Source: JANXPZ01 sp033853925 (GTDB lineage Bacteria; Eisenbacteria; RBG-16-71-46). From it: a stretch of DNA of 64,000 bases. Where the stretch lies: NCBI GenBank assembly GCA_033853925.1, contig JAWOLC010000052.1:1-64000 (forward strand), in the 5' to 3' direction. Positions 26,179 through 34,525 of this stretch are shown here, piece by piece. The notes beneath the pieces were generated by a model. It was not told where the DNA came from, did not search any database, and saw nothing but the letters and a program-made list of their open reading frames with translations. The translations under genes and the position numbers were made by a program. Each line of letters starts with the position of its first letter. The stretch's first letter is position 1.

Positions 26179-27714
26179 TCAGGGAGCCGCGTCCCGGCTC
26201 GCGCCCCACCCCGGGACGTGCCACACCTGGACGCCCGCGAAGCGGTACTCCTGCGCCTCCGGATGGCGGGCGGCGAGAATCCGCGCGAAGACGCCCCCTG
26301 GATCCAGGTCCTCCGCACGGCTGAGCACGATCCAGGTGCCTCGCGCGCCTGCCAGCTTGCCCTCCAGCTCTTCGCTCAAGCGTCGCGGTCGGTCCGCGTA
26401 GCCCAGCCAGAGCTGGTCGACGGGAAGCGGCCCACGATAGTAATAGTAGATCGGCTCCTGCGCACCTAGGGCCAGGACCTTCTCGCCGAGCCGGCCTTGC
26501 TGGCGGACGAGCTGCGCCGCCGCTCGGTAGTCCTCCTTGCCGTAGCGCGGGTCGAAGTAGAGGTGCGCGAGCGACACCGCCCAGAGCAGGCCGACGGCGA
26601 GGCCGGCTCCGACCTTCCACCCCCTGCGCAGGTCCGCCAGCCCTGCGGCCAGCACGAGCAGCAGCAGCGGCGCCCCGACCGCGAGGTAGCGCGGGTTGAA
26701 GACCTTGAAGTTGCGCAGGGCGAAGAAGCTGACCACCACGATGGGCACGCCGAGCCAGAGGAGCGCGTCCAGGAGGCGCCGGCGCCGCACCAGGCCCCGG
26801 AGCCCGGCGAGGCCGAGGAAGCCGAAGACCAGGGTGGTCGCGACGAGCTCGGGAACGTGGCGGCCCAGCACGGCCGTCGGCGAGCCCGACTTCAGCTCGC
26901 GCAACGCCGGCCCGAGCGAGTACCCCACCGTCAGGGCGTGAAGGGCGAAGGGAATGGCCGCCGCGTGGAACGTGGTGGCGCCCCGCAGAGGCGCCTGCCC
27001 GGCGGGCGCCGCGCGTCCGAGGTGCAGCCGGCTCCAGTCCCAGGTACGCGTCATCTGCGGCACCCACGGCAGGAGGATCAGGGCCAGGAGAACGGCGAGC
27101 GCCACCAGCCCCAGCGCGCGCCAGAGTCCGCGCGACCGATTCGCCGCCCGCGGCACCGAGGGATCGCCGGCCGACTCCCCGGCGCCGACGAGCCACCAAC
27201 GCAGGTGCAGCGGGCCCAGGAGCGCGAACGAGAAGTTGGCGAGCAACCCCGCGCCCGCCGCGAGGAAGTAGCCGACGAGGCGCAGGAGCGGGCGGCGGAC
27301 GGGCCCGGCCAGAACGGCTCCGGCCAGGCAGGCGCAGAGGACGAGCAGCATGTAGTTGCGCGCTTCCTGCGAGTACCAGACGAGGAACGGCGAGCCGGCG
27401 GCCAGCCAGGCGGCCGGGACCGCGGTCTCGCGGCCGAGCCAGCGCGCCGCGAGCCAGGCCAGCGCCGGCACCACCATCACGCCGAACAGCATGGATGGCG
27501 CGCGGAGCGCCCACTCGGAGTCGCCGGCCACCGCGCCCCAGGCGTGGAGGATCAGCGTGTAGAGAGGTCCGTGCACGTTCTCGAGCAGCGTGGCGAGCGG
27601 CAGGCGTCCGCCGAGGTCGGCGCCCAGCCAGGTGAAGGCCTCGTCCACCCACAGGCTCTGCGCGCCCAGGTGGAACACCCGCAGGGCGAGGGCCGCCAGC
27701 GTGGCGGCGAGCAC
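26179..27714 (-). CDS. GT-C family membrane glycosyltransferase (PMT_2/ArnT-like)
   Basis: An integral membrane protein of at least 511 residues with about ten membrane segments. The first external loop carries SLWVDEAFTW, the acidic Asp-Glu motif of polyprenyl-phosphate-sugar-dependent GT-C enzymes. SPFLVWYSQEARNYML and a soluble C-terminal tail (YFDPRYGKEDYRAAA) follow. It probably transfers a sugar from a polyprenyl carrier on the periplasmic side. The GTG at 27714 is the first standard start, but it truncates the first membrane helix. Open frame continues upstream and a CTG at 27813 would restore it, so the true start is uncertain. Confidence 0.78.
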   Translation of the reverse strand: MLAATLAALALRVFHLGAQSLWVDEAFTWLGADLGGRLPLATLLENVHGPLYTLILHAWGAVAGDSEWALRAPSMLFGVMVVPALAWLAARWLGRETAVPAAWLAAGSPFLVWYSQEARNYMLLVLCACLAGAVLAGPVRRPLLRLVGYFLAAGAGLLANFSFALLGPLHLRWWLVGAGESAGDPSVPRAANRSRGLWRALGLVALAVLLALILLPWVPQMTRTWDWSRLHLGRAAPAGQAPLRGATTFHAAAIPFALHALTVGYSLGPALRELKSGSPTAVLGRHVPELVATTLVFGFLGLAGLRGLVRRRRLLDALLWLGVPIVVVSFFALRNFKVFNPRYLAVGAPLLLLVLAAGLADLRRGWKVGAGLAVGLLWAVSLAHLYFDPRYGKEDYRAAAQLVRQQGRLGEKVLALGAQEPIYYYYRGPLPVDQLWLGYADRPRRLSEELEGKLAGARGTWIVLSRAEDLDPGGVFARILAARHPEAQEYRFAGVQVWHVPGWGASRDAAP

Positions 27715-27823
27715 CTGGGCGACGACGGCGCGGTTGCCGACCGGGGAGAGCGCGGGCGCGCCGACGAACCGGCCGGGAGTGGCTCCGCGGATCCCCGTAG
27801 GTGCTCCGGTCAGCCGTCCGGGA

Positions 27824-28738
27824 CTAGTAGGCTCCCTCGCGGGAGAGCACCGCGGGGATCGTCCGGACGAGGATCTTCAGGTCGAGCCAGAGGCTGCGGT
27901 GCTTGATGTACTCCAGATCCAGCCGCATCCACTCCTGGAAGCCGATGCGGCTCCGCCCACTGATCTGCCAGAGGCAGGTGATGCCCGGGAGCACGTCGAG
28001 GCGCCGAAGCTGCCAGGGCTCGTACTGCACGACCTCCTCGGCGATCGGCGGGCGCGGGCCCACCAGGCTCATGTCGCCCTTCAGCACGTTCCAGAGCTGC
28101 GGAACCTCGTCGACGCTGGTGATGCGCAGCCAGCGACCGATCGTCGTGACGCGCGGGTCGCGCGCCATCTTGAACACCGGGCCATCCGTCTCGTTCAGGT
28201 GCGAGAGGGAGTGCCGGTGGCGATCGGCGCCGTCCACCATGGTGCGCAGCTTGTAGAACGTGAACGGCTTCGCGCCCCGCCCGATCCGCACGGACTTGTA
28301 GACCACGGGGCCACGCGACCCGAGCTTGATGAGGACGGCGGCCAGGAGGAGGAGCGGCGAGGCCACGACCAGGCCGACGAGCGCGCCGCAGACGTCCAGA
28401 CCGCGCTTCCCGGCGCGCAGGTACGGGCCACGCTCGGGCGGGATCTGGTGCGCGGCGCGGAGGCGCACCACCGAGGCCCTCGCAGGCAGGAGGCCGGGCC
28501 AGGTGGTCGCCCCATTCCCGTTCCCGGAGCCGTTCAAATGAGCCCCGGCTCCGTTGTGCAGGGCCGCGGCCTTGCCATTGGTCGCGATCGTCGCGTGCCG
28601 GTCGTCGATGACCAGCGGTGGCCTGGCTCCGTGCTTCCCGTCCTTGGGCGTGTCATGCAACACCTCATCGGCCGGCAGCGGCCATCCTCTGGCACTGGGA
28701 GCCGCGCTCTTCTGGGAGGCGAGGATGTTGGGCTCCAT
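27824..28738 (-). CDS. Undecaprenyl-phosphate sugar-phosphate transferase (initiating enzyme)
   Basis: A 304-residue bacterial sugar transferase (WcaJ/PglC-type catalytic module) that starts repeat-unit assembly by moving a hexose-1-phosphate onto undecaprenyl phosphate. Residues 1-110 are a variable Gly/Asn/Ala-rich region. A single membrane or re-entrant helix follows (LDVCGALVGLVVASPLLLLA). The catalytic core reads KSVRIGRG, YKLRTM, DEVPQLWNVLKGDMSLVGPRPP and PGITCLWQISGRS. The ATG at 28738 is preferred to a TTG at 28804 because the latter would put a 12-base perfect hairpin inside the reading frame. A 285-base leader precedes it. Confidence 0.9.
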   Translation of the reverse strand: MEPNILASQKSAAPSARGWPLPADEVLHDTPKDGKHGARPPLVIDDRHATIATNGKAAALHNGAGAHLNGSGNGNGATTWPGLLPARASVVRLRAAHQIPPERGPYLRAGKRGLDVCGALVGLVVASPLLLLAAVLIKLGSRGPVVYKSVRIGRGAKPFTFYKLRTMVDGADRHRHSLSHLNETDGPVFKMARDPRVTTIGRWLRITSVDEVPQLWNVLKGDMSLVGPRPPIAEEVVQYEPWQLRRLDVLPGITCLWQISGRSRIGFQEWMRLDLEYIKHRSLWLDLKILVRTIPAVLSREGAY

Positions 28739-29023
28739 GATGCTGCTCTCTGTTGCGTTGCCCGTTAAGCAGGAGCCGAGGGCGTAGAAACGCCCTCGGC
28801 TCAACGCTCTCGCCTAATGCAGATGCACTGGGTCCCGGTCTCGAAGACCACGAGCAACAGGGGGGGAAACAGCAAGTTGTCGATCCTCAGAAGCGTGTCC
28901 TGGGCTCGGTAGGTGGCCGGGCCGCACTGGCGACCCTCGATCTGGCCTCCCCTACGGCGAACCGCTGTAGCAACGCGTCGCTAGCGCGCCCTCCTCTGGG
29001 GACTTTGCGGGGCCCTGAACTCC
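28739..29023 (-). promoter_or_regulatory. Long structured 5' leader of the initiating transferase gene
   Basis: About 285 untranslated bases lie between the predicted transcription start and the ATG. On the minus strand several stems can be drawn: GGCCTG/CAGGGCC (29029-29012), CTAC-AG-CGG-TTCG-CCG-TAG with a UUCG loop, GGTCTTCGAGACC (28849-28837) and the terminal 12-base hairpin. No known riboswitch could be matched by eye. The region may host a regulatory RNA element controlling polysaccharide initiation. Confidence 0.4.
28773..28802 (-). promoter_or_regulatory. Perfect hairpin just upstream of the transferase start
   Basis: GAGCCGAGGGCG (28802-28791 on the minus strand) pairs with CGCCCTCGGCTC (28784-28773) around a 6-base TTTCTA loop whose closing T-A can also pair. 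It ends 34 bases before the ATG. No T-run follows, so an attenuator, RNA stabiliser or protein site is as likely as a terminator. Confidence 0.55.
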
Positions 29024-29029
29024 AGGCCT

Positions 29030-29059
29030 AGGTTAGCAAAACTATGACAGTCGGCGCAA
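29030..29059 (-). promoter_or_regulatory. Extended -10 promoter of the initiating transferase
   Basis: On the minus strand TTGCGC (29059-29054), an 18-base spacer and TGC-TAACCT (-10 at 29035-29030) lie in an AT-rich island unlike the flanks. It fits the TGCTAnnnT element of the window. Confidence 0.5.
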
Positions 29060-29591
29060 GTCAAACGTTCGGCTCGCACTGATCGCCTAAGACGCTGCCG
29101 GACAAACGGATAGCCGATGGGGCCCTACCCGCTTCCTCCGCTCCGGGCCGAGGCGGCCCCGGACCCACCCCTCCGCACTCGTCCCCGAGGCATGCTTCGG
29201 GCGCTCGTCCGAGGCGGGCCCGGCGCTGGTCGTCGTGCCCCCGCTCGCAAGGCCGCCTTCCCTCCATGGCCACGATGTCCAGCCGGGACCATGGAGGCGC
29301 GCGGGGCGCGCGCGAGAAGGTGCTCTGCAAGACGCAGCCGCGAGTCCGCGGCCGAGCCGGGACGTCGCGCGCCGTGCTCGAGCGTGGACGCGGGGATGAC
29401 CGCGGGCCGCTCCGGATGCCGCCCGCGCGAGAGAGGAATGGTCTCCGGAGAAGCACCCCCGCGGGCTCGGAACGAACGCGGAGCGCAGCGCGCCGCTGCG
29501 CGCCGCCGGCGGCGGGGTCACGCCCGTTGCGTCCGGCGCGGTCGGATCGCGGGCGAGGAAGTCGGGAGCCGCATCCGCGGGAAGGCGTTCC
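29060..29591. other. Non-coding stretch between divergent operons
   Basis: Roughly 530 bases with no supportable gene. Open frames on both strands here are Arg/Gly/Pro-rich and show no family motif, membrane pattern or ribosome site. It separates the minus-strand initiating transferase from the plus-strand glycosyltransferase. I see no repeat or palindrome of note beyond general GC richness. Confidence 0.5.
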
Positions 29592-29621
29592 TTGCCGCCA
29601 TCGGTGTGCGGTTGCTAGAGT
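29592..29621 (+). promoter_or_regulatory. Extended -10 promoter of the GT2 at 29675
   Basis: TTGCCG (29592-29597), an 18-base spacer and TAGAGT (29616-29621) preceded by TGC. Transcription would begin near 29628, almost on the ATG of the 15-codon ORF at 29631. Confidence 0.55.
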
Positions 29622-29630
29622 CCCGCGAGC

Positions 29631-29678
29631 ATGACTCCCGACCTCGGCCATTTCCTCCGGATCGCGCGGCCTTCATGA
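29631..29678 (+). CDS. Possible 15-residue leader ORF coupled to the GT2
   Basis: The frame reads MTPDLGHFLRIARPS and its TGA overlaps the next ATG as ATGA. It would start within a few bases of the predicted transcription start, and the downstream gene has no Shine-Dalgarno site of its own. Re-initiation after this ORF would explain its translation. It could also be chance; an ATG followed by A always creates an overlapping TGA. Confidence 0.3.
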   Translation: MTPDLGHFLRIARPS

Positions 29679-30349
29679 TCGGCGGCCTGCGGATCTCCTG
29701 CGTCATTCCCTGCTACAACGAGGAGAACGGGATCCAGGAAGTCCTGGGGCGCATGCCTCCGGCGGTGGACGAGGTCGTGGTCGTCGACAACAACTGCACC
29801 GACCGCACGGCGGAGGTCGCGAGCGCCCGCGGCGCGCGCGTCGTCGCCGAGAGGACGCCCGGCTACGGAGCCGCCTACAAGACCGGGCTCGGCGCCGCCA
29901 CGGGGGACCTGGTCGCCACCATGGATGGGGACGGCACCTATCCGCCGGAGGAGATCCCGCGGCTGGTGGGCGTGTTGCTCGACCGGCAGTGGGACTTCCT
30001 CTCCGCCAGCCGCTTCCCCCTCGCCGACCCGCGCGCCATGGGAGCCAGCAACCGTCTCGGCAACTGGGTCCTGACCGTGGCCGCGGGCATGCTGTTCTTC
30101 AAGCCGATTCGCGACAGCCAGTCCGGCATGTGGGTGTTCCGCCGCGCCGCCCTCGAGCGGATGCGGCTCACCTCCGACGGCATGGCCTTCAGCGAGGAGA
30201 TCAAGCTGGAGGCGCTGCTCCGAGGCCTGCGCTTCGGCGAGGAGCACATCCCCTACGGGACTCGCGTGGGAGAGGTCAAGCTGCAGAAGTGGCGCGACGG
30301 CTGGAACAACCTCCTCTTCCTCCTGCGCAAGCGTCTCGGTTGGCTCTGA
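29675..30349 (+). CDS. Glycosyltransferase family 2 (polyprenyl-phosphate sugar transferase-like)
   Basis: A 224-residue compact GT-A enzyme. Strand 1 is LRISCVIPCYNEENGI, the metal motif is MDGDGTYPPEEI (DGD in the DxD place), and the acceptor loop is ISQSG-like (RDSQSGMWVFRR). There are no C-terminal membrane helices. It resembles dolichol-phosphate-mannose-synthase-type enzymes that charge a polyprenyl phosphate, which would feed GT-C proteins such as the neighbours at 26179 and 30642. An open frame extending to 29117 is not coding. The start lacks a ribosome site and may depend on the short ORF before it. Confidence 0.85.
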   Translation: MIGGLRISCVIPCYNEENGIQEVLGRMPPAVDEVVVVDNNCTDRTAEVASARGARVVAERTPGYGAAYKTGLGAATGDLVATMDGDGTYPPEEIPRLVGVLLDRQWDFLSASRFPLADPRAMGASNRLGNWVLTVAAGMLFFKPIRDSQSGMWVFRRAALERMRLTSDGMAFSEEIKLEALLRGLRFGEEHIPYGTRVGEVKLQKWRDGWNNLLFLLRKRLGWL

Positions 30350-30360
30350 GGCCTGGCGCC

Positions 30361-30397
30361 CCGTGCGCCGCGGGCACGGAGATCGCTGCCGCAGCGA
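30361..30397 (+). terminator. Tandem hairpins after the GT2
   Basis: CCGTGC/GCACGG (30361-30366 and 30374-30379) and TCGCTG-CCG-CAGCGA (30383-30397) follow the stop at 30349 within 50 bases. No T-run. Confidence 0.4.
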
Positions 30398-30509
30398 CCT
30401 CGGCCGCGTGAGCCCGAACGCCCTGCCTCGCCGCCACGAGGCGCGGCCCACCACTGCGAGACGCTGGGCTCGCGGGTTGCGCTTCGAGGCGACCGACATC
30501 CGGCTGGGG

Positions 30510-30515
30510 TAAGAT
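30510..30515 (+). promoter_or_regulatory. Candidate -10 box for the gene at 30642
   Basis: TAAGAT is isolated in GC-rich sequence. No convincing -35 box is found. It lies 6 bases before an in-frame GTG at 30522, which would allow a leaderless, 40-residue-longer product. Confidence 0.3.
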
Positions 30516-30641
30516 ATCGTCGTGCGTGACTGCGGGCCCGAGGCTCGGGGGATCGCCGTGCCTCACGCCCGGTTCCAGCGCTGGGCGCGCCTCTGGATCG
30601 TCCCGGCCGACCAGGGGGAGCGGAGGAGAGCGGAGAGGAAG

Positions 30642-32111
30642 ATGGCACTCCAAGGGGCGGGGCGCACCCGACTCGCGCTCGGCGCGATCTTCGTGCTCGC
30701 GCTCCTGGTCCGCGCCGCCGTGGGCTACATGGCCCGGGGACACGGCGAGATGGAAGGCCTCGCGGACCGTTACCAGGAGGAGGCGTACGCGCTGGCCGCC
30801 GGATACGGCGCGGTGCGCCCGCTCGCGACCCGGCCTCCCGAGGTGAACCTGATCCGCCTCGCGGACAGCCTGGAAGCGCGGGGCGCCAAGCTCACGCCCC
30901 GGACGGCGCCGCCCATCCATCGGGCCCTCTGGCGGCCCTCGACCATGCATCCGCCCGGGTACGCCGTCTTCCTCTTGGGGATCTATCGGCTGCTGGGCGA
31001 GCCGCTCATCCCCAAGGCCAAGGTCGTGCAGGTTCTGCTCGACGCCGCCTCCATCCTCCTCGTGTACTCCATCGGCAAACGCTTCGCCGGCCGCACGGTC
31101 GGGCTCCTGGCTGCCACGGCGGCGGCGCTGTCGGCGCCGGCGGCCTTCCTCGCCACCTCGAGGGTGGCCGACTCCCTGTGCCCCGCGCTCTACGTCCTCG
31201 TGTTCTGGCTGTCGGTGCGGGCCCTCGAAACCCGACGCGCGCTGTGGTTCGTCGCGGCGGGGGCCGCCTGCGGCATCATCTCCCTCATGCGCCCCGACTA
31301 CCTGGTCTACCCGCCCTTCCTCTTCCTGGGCGCGCTTCTCTTCCTCCGGCAGCCGCTGGCGGCCATCAGGGGGACCGCCTTCTTCGCGGCGGCGATGTTC
31401 CTGGTGCTCCTCCCCTGGGGACTGCGCAATCAACGCGTCTTCGGGACGTTCACGGTGAGCTCCACCTGCGGGTGGGCGGGGCTCTACCAGACGATCGGAC
31501 AGTTCAAGAATCCGTACGGAATCGTCTTCAGCGACGCCCTCATGGACGCGCTCGCCCGGGACGCCGGCTTCGACAGCTTCGACGATCCCGCGGCCAACAG
31601 CTACTTCAAGGGGAAGTTCCTGGCCATCGTCCGGGAGAATCCGGCCTTCCTGGCCGGCGAGGCGCTACGGCGCATCCCCATGGCCGTGGCCCCCATGTAT
31701 CGCTGGGGCTACGTGAACGCGCACTACGAAGCGGGGCACGGCTTCTACGACTACCTGGCGCGCGAGGGGCTGAGCACGGGCCAGGCCGTGCGGCGTCACC
31801 CCCGAGAGCTGCTGCTCGCCTACTGGGACCGGCTGCTCTCCGGGGCGATCTCCCTCGGGCTCTTCGTGGCCAGCGTGGCGTTCCTCGTGGCCGAGCGGCG
31901 GCGCTGGCGGACGGCCGTGCTCCTGCTCCTGCCCTACGCCACGATCGTGCTGACGCACCTCGGCTACAACATGGGGGCCCGCTTCCTCGCGCCGGCGCTC
32001 TTCTGCCAGCTCGTGGTCGCGGCCTACTGGATCGTGCGCCTGTCCGGCTCGGAGCCCGTGACGCTCTGGGAGCCCGGTCGGCCTCCGTCCGTGGGCCCGG
32101 CGCGCGCCTAG
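30642..32111 (+). CDS. GT-C family membrane glycosyltransferase
   Basis: A 489-residue integral membrane protein with about ten helices after a short basic N-terminus. The first outer loop carries Glu/Asp/Tyr-rich DRYQEEAYALAAGY, in the place where GT-C enzymes hold acidic catalytic residues. MHPPGYAVFLLGIYRLLG is the typical re-entry motif of ArnT/Pmt-like proteins. It probably uses a polyprenyl-linked sugar, perhaps from the GT2 just upstream. The ATG at 30642 is preferred because AGAGGA lies 4 bases upstream; a GTG at 30522 in the same frame is an alternative. Specificity is unknown. Confidence 0.8.
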   Translation: MALQGAGRTRLALGAIFVLALLVRAAVGYMARGHGEMEGLADRYQEEAYALAAGYGAVRPLATRPPEVNLIRLADSLEARGAKLTPRTAPPIHRALWRPSTMHPPGYAVFLLGIYRLLGEPLIPKAKVVQVLLDAASILLVYSIGKRFAGRTVGLLAATAAALSAPAAFLATSRVADSLCPALYVLVFWLSVRALETRRALWFVAAGAACGIISLMRPDYLVYPPFLFLGALLFLRQPLAAIRGTAFFAAAMFLVLLPWGLRNQRVFGTFTVSSTCGWAGLYQTIGQFKNPYGIVFSDALMDALARDAGFDSFDDPAANSYFKGKFLAIVRENPAFLAGEALRRIPMAVAPMYRWGYVNAHYEAGHGFYDYLAREGLSTGQAVRRHPRELLLAYWDRLLSGAISLGLFVASVAFLVAERRRWRTAVLLLLPYATIVLTHLGYNMGARFLAPALFCQLVVAAYWIVRLSGSEPVTLWEPGRPPSVGPARA

Positions 32112-32181
32112 GAGGCACGAAGGCGTCGAGGCGTTCGGCCGCCAGGCGAAGCGCCGCGCTCTCCCTCGCGGCACACGCGGC

Positions 32182-32210
32182 TTGCCGCAGGGCCGGGGCT
32201 CGCGTAGCCT
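32182..32210 (+). promoter_or_regulatory. Promoter of the aminotransferase-GT2-acyltransferase operon
   Basis: TTGCCG (32182-32187), a 17-base spacer and TAGCCT (32205-32210) precede the ATG at 32361 by about 150 bases. The leader holds no recognisable element. Confidence 0.4.
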
Positions 32211-32360
32211 GACCGCCGCGCGTGGTCGTCCGCTCGCGTGGCCGTGCCGTCCGCCGGTTCCCGGCAGCGCGCCGTGCCGGCGGCTCCCGCGACGGAGAGC
32301 CAGAGGCGCCCCGCGAGCCTCCACCGCGCGGGTTCGAGATCACGTCGGGAGACCAGGCAG

Positions 32361-33548
32361 ATGACCAGAACAGGCGCCAATCCCGCGACGCACGGGCAGG
32401 ATCGCTCGCTCCCGGCCGCTCTCCGGCTGGAGAGCCCGGCGTTCGTCACGCGACCCACGATGCCGGACCTGAAGGAGTACGCGCGGCTCCTGGAGGAGAT
32501 CTGGGGCTCGCGGTGGCTCACGAACCAGGGCCCCTTCCACCAGCGCCTCGAGCAGAGGCTGGGCGAGTACCTCGGCGAGGATCACGTCAGCCTGTTCTGC
32601 AACGGCACGATCGCTCTCCTGGTGGCCCTGCAAGCCCTGCGGATCAACGGCGGACAGGTCATCACGACGCCCTTCACCTTCCCCGCCACGACGCACGTGC
32701 TCTTCTGGAACCGGATCGAGCCGGTCTTCTGCGACATCGATCCCGACACCATGAACATCGACCCGCGGCAGATCGACGGGCTCATCGGCCCCGACACGCG
32801 GGCGATCCTGCCGGTGCACGTCTTCGGCCAGCCCTGCGACACGGAGGCCATCCAGGAGATCGCCACCCGCCACGGCTTGCACGTGATCTACGACGCGGCG
32901 CACGCCTTCGGGGTGCGCTGGAAGGATCGCTCCATCACCGCGCAAGGCGACATCTCGATGCTGAGCTTCCACGCCACGAAGCTGTACTCGAGCATGGAGG
33001 GCGGGGCGTTGGCCTGTCGCTCCGCCGAGGTGAAGCGGCGCATCGACTCCCTCAAGAACTTCGGCATCGCCGACGAGGAGACGGTGATCGCCCCGGGGAT
33101 CAACGGCAAGATGATCGAGGCCTGCGCGGCCTTCGGCCTCCTGCACTTGAACATGGTGGACGAGGAGATCCGGCGGCGGCGCGCGGTCGCCGCGAGATAC
33201 ACCGAGCGCCTCACGGGCCTGCCCGGCCTCAACCTGCTTCCCGCGCGCGCCGGCGTGGTCGAGAACTACTCCTATTACCCGATCCGCATCCGGGCGAGCG
33301 AGTTCGGCGCCTCGCGCGACGAGCTGCACCGGTATCTGCGGGCGGGGAACGTCGTGTCGAGGAAGTACTTCTACCCGCCGGCGAACCGCTATCCCTGCTA
33401 CGCGAAGCTGCCCAGCGCGGCGCCCGCCTCTCTGCCCGTCTCGGAGAGGGTGGCGCAGGAGATCCTCTGCCTCCCCATCTACGGCGAGCTGAGCCTCCAG
33501 GCCGTGGACGGGGTGTGCGACATCATCGACTGGGTCAGGAGGAGCTGA
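32361..33548 (+). CDS. DegT/DnrJ/EryC1/StrS sugar aminotransferase
   Basis: A 395-residue PLP enzyme that adds an amino group to a keto-sugar nucleotide. The PLP lysine is Lys207 in SFHATKLYSSMEGG. RLESPAFVTRPTMPDL, GSRWLTNQGP and TTPFTFPATTHV are family landmarks. The TTPFTFPATTH/VFCDIDPDTMNIDP style resembles VioA-like dTDP-4-keto-sugar aminotransferases. The LbetaH acyltransferase two genes downstream would complete an N-acylated amino sugar, as in VioA/VioB pairs; this is inference. The start is ATG 32361 because the conserved region begins about 30 residues in. It is coupled to the next gene by TGATG. Confidence 0.87.
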   Translation: MTRTGANPATHGQDRSLPAALRLESPAFVTRPTMPDLKEYARLLEEIWGSRWLTNQGPFHQRLEQRLGEYLGEDHVSLFCNGTIALLVALQALRINGGQVITTPFTFPATTHVLFWNRIEPVFCDIDPDTMNIDPRQIDGLIGPDTRAILPVHVFGQPCDTEAIQEIATRHGLHVIYDAAHAFGVRWKDRSITAQGDISMLSFHATKLYSSMEGGALACRSAEVKRRIDSLKNFGIADEETVIAPGINGKMIEACAAFGLLHLNMVDEEIRRRRAVAARYTERLTGLPGLNLLPARAGVVENYSYYPIRIRASEFGASRDELHRYLRAGNVVSRKYFYPPANRYPCYAKLPSAAPASLPVSERVAQEILCLPIYGELSLQAVDGVCDIIDWVRRS

Positions 33549-34525
33549 TGCCGGGCACGCCGTCGCCGGCGAAGCCGGTCGAGCTGTCGGCGGTGATCAC
33601 CTGCTACTACGAGGAGCGGACGATCGCCGAGTTCCACGAGCGGCTCGTCGCCGCGCTGCGCGACCTGGGGGCGACGTTCGAGATCGTGTACGTGAACGAC
33701 GGCAGCCAGGACGCCACCTTCCGCTGCCTGGCCGAGATCTTCGCCCGGGACCCGGAGGTGGCCTGCGTGCTGGATCTCTTCGCCAACTCGGGCCAGCTCG
33801 CCGCCATCACCGCCGGCCTCCAGGAAGCCAGCGGGCGGGTGATCCTGAGCATGGACAGCGACCTGCAGCTCGATCCCGCGGAGATCCGCAACCTCTGGGG
33901 CAAGTACCGGGAGGGCTTCGACGTCGTCAGCGGCTTCCGCGAGAAGCGCGCCGACTCGCGGCTGCGCACCGTCCCCTCGAAGATCGCCAACGTCATCATG
34001 CGGCGGGCCAGCCACTCGCGGCTGAGCGACTTCGGCTGCACGTTCAAGCTCTACAACGGCGACCTGGTCCGCGCCTTCGGCTTCGGCCCCCACCGCCCGT
34101 TCAATCCGGTCCGCGTGGTGAGCCACGCCGGCCGCTGCGTCGAGATCCGGGTCACGCATCGGCCCCGGCAAGTCGGCAAGTCGGGCTGGACGTTCCGCAA
34201 GCTCTGGAACTACCAGATGGAGCACGTCGTGCGCCTGAGCGAGAAGCCCTTCCAGTTCCTCTCCGCGGCCTGCATGCTCCTCGCGGCGCTCATCGTCGTG
34301 CGCCTGATCCTGGCCTGGTTCGTCGACTTCCACTTCGTGAGCCAGGTGACGAACGGCCTCCTGCTGAACGTGCAGGTGGCGAGCACCCTCGTCGTCCTCT
34401 TCGTCCTGGCCGTGATGGGCGAGTTCGTGATCCGGGTGTTCATCTCGACTCAGGCCGAGCCCCGCTACATCGTGCGCACGAGGCTCCGCAAGCCCGCCGC
34501 GGAGGGCAGCGATGGAGCGCGCTGA
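33548..34525 (+). CDS. Glycosyltransferase family 2, membrane-anchored (GtrB/ArnC-like)
   Basis: A 325-residue GT2. ELSAVITCYYEE is strand 1, NDGSQDAT follows, and LSMDSDLQLDP holds the DxD. RTVPSKIANVIMRR lies in the amphipathic linker, and two C-terminal membrane helices (about 238-262 and 272-295) precede a basic tail. This layout matches GtrB/ArnC-type undecaprenyl-phosphate sugar synthases, which make polyprenyl-P-sugar donors for GT-C enzymes. AGGAGG (33537-33542) precedes the ATG, which overlaps the aminotransferase stop by one base. In GtrB the DxD and RTVP/RSIP motif are similarly placed. Confidence 0.87.
   Translation: MPGTPSPAKPVELSAVITCYYEERTIAEFHERLVAALRDLGATFEIVYVNDGSQDATFRCLAEIFARDPEVACVLDLFANSGQLAAITAGLQEASGRVILSMDSDLQLDPAEIRNLWGKYREGFDVVSGFREKRADSRLRTVPSKIANVIMRRASHSRLSDFGCTFKLYNGDLVRAFGFGPHRPFNPVRVVSHAGRCVEIRVTHRPRQVGKSGWTFRKLWNYQMEHVVRLSEKPFQFLSAACMLLAALIVVRLILAWFVDFHFVSQVTNGLLLNVQVASTLVVLFVLAVMGEFVIRVFISTQAEPRYIVRTRLRKPAAEGSDGAR

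Noticed and set aside
28739..29030. A cyclic-di-GMP (GEMM-I) riboswitch in the transferase leader, suggested by a CGCAAAG stretch.
   Set aside because: The paired partner motif (GGCAAACC-like) and the expected three-way junction order could not be found by eye. Kept only as an unclassified structured leader.
29033..29050. A sigma54 promoter (TGTCATA...TTTTGCT) before the transferase.
   Set aside because: The spacing between the GG-like and GC elements is one base too short and the first element has GT instead of GG. The sigma70-type reading fits better.
29061..29651. A 196-residue minus-strand frame in the gap between divergent operons.
   Set aside because: No motif, no plausible ribosome site, compositional bias of a shadow frame.
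29117..29674. N-terminal extension of the GT2 at 29675 back to 29117 (410 residues in total).
   Set aside because: The extra 186 residues are Arg/Pro-rich without family similarity. The conserved GT2 fold begins at MIGGLRISCVIPCYNE and the promoter lies inside the extension.
32238..32360. An earlier start (GTG 32238) for the aminotransferase.
   Set aside because: The added 41 residues are Arg/Ser/Ala-rich and unlike any DegT N-terminus; ATG 32361 gives the normal family length.
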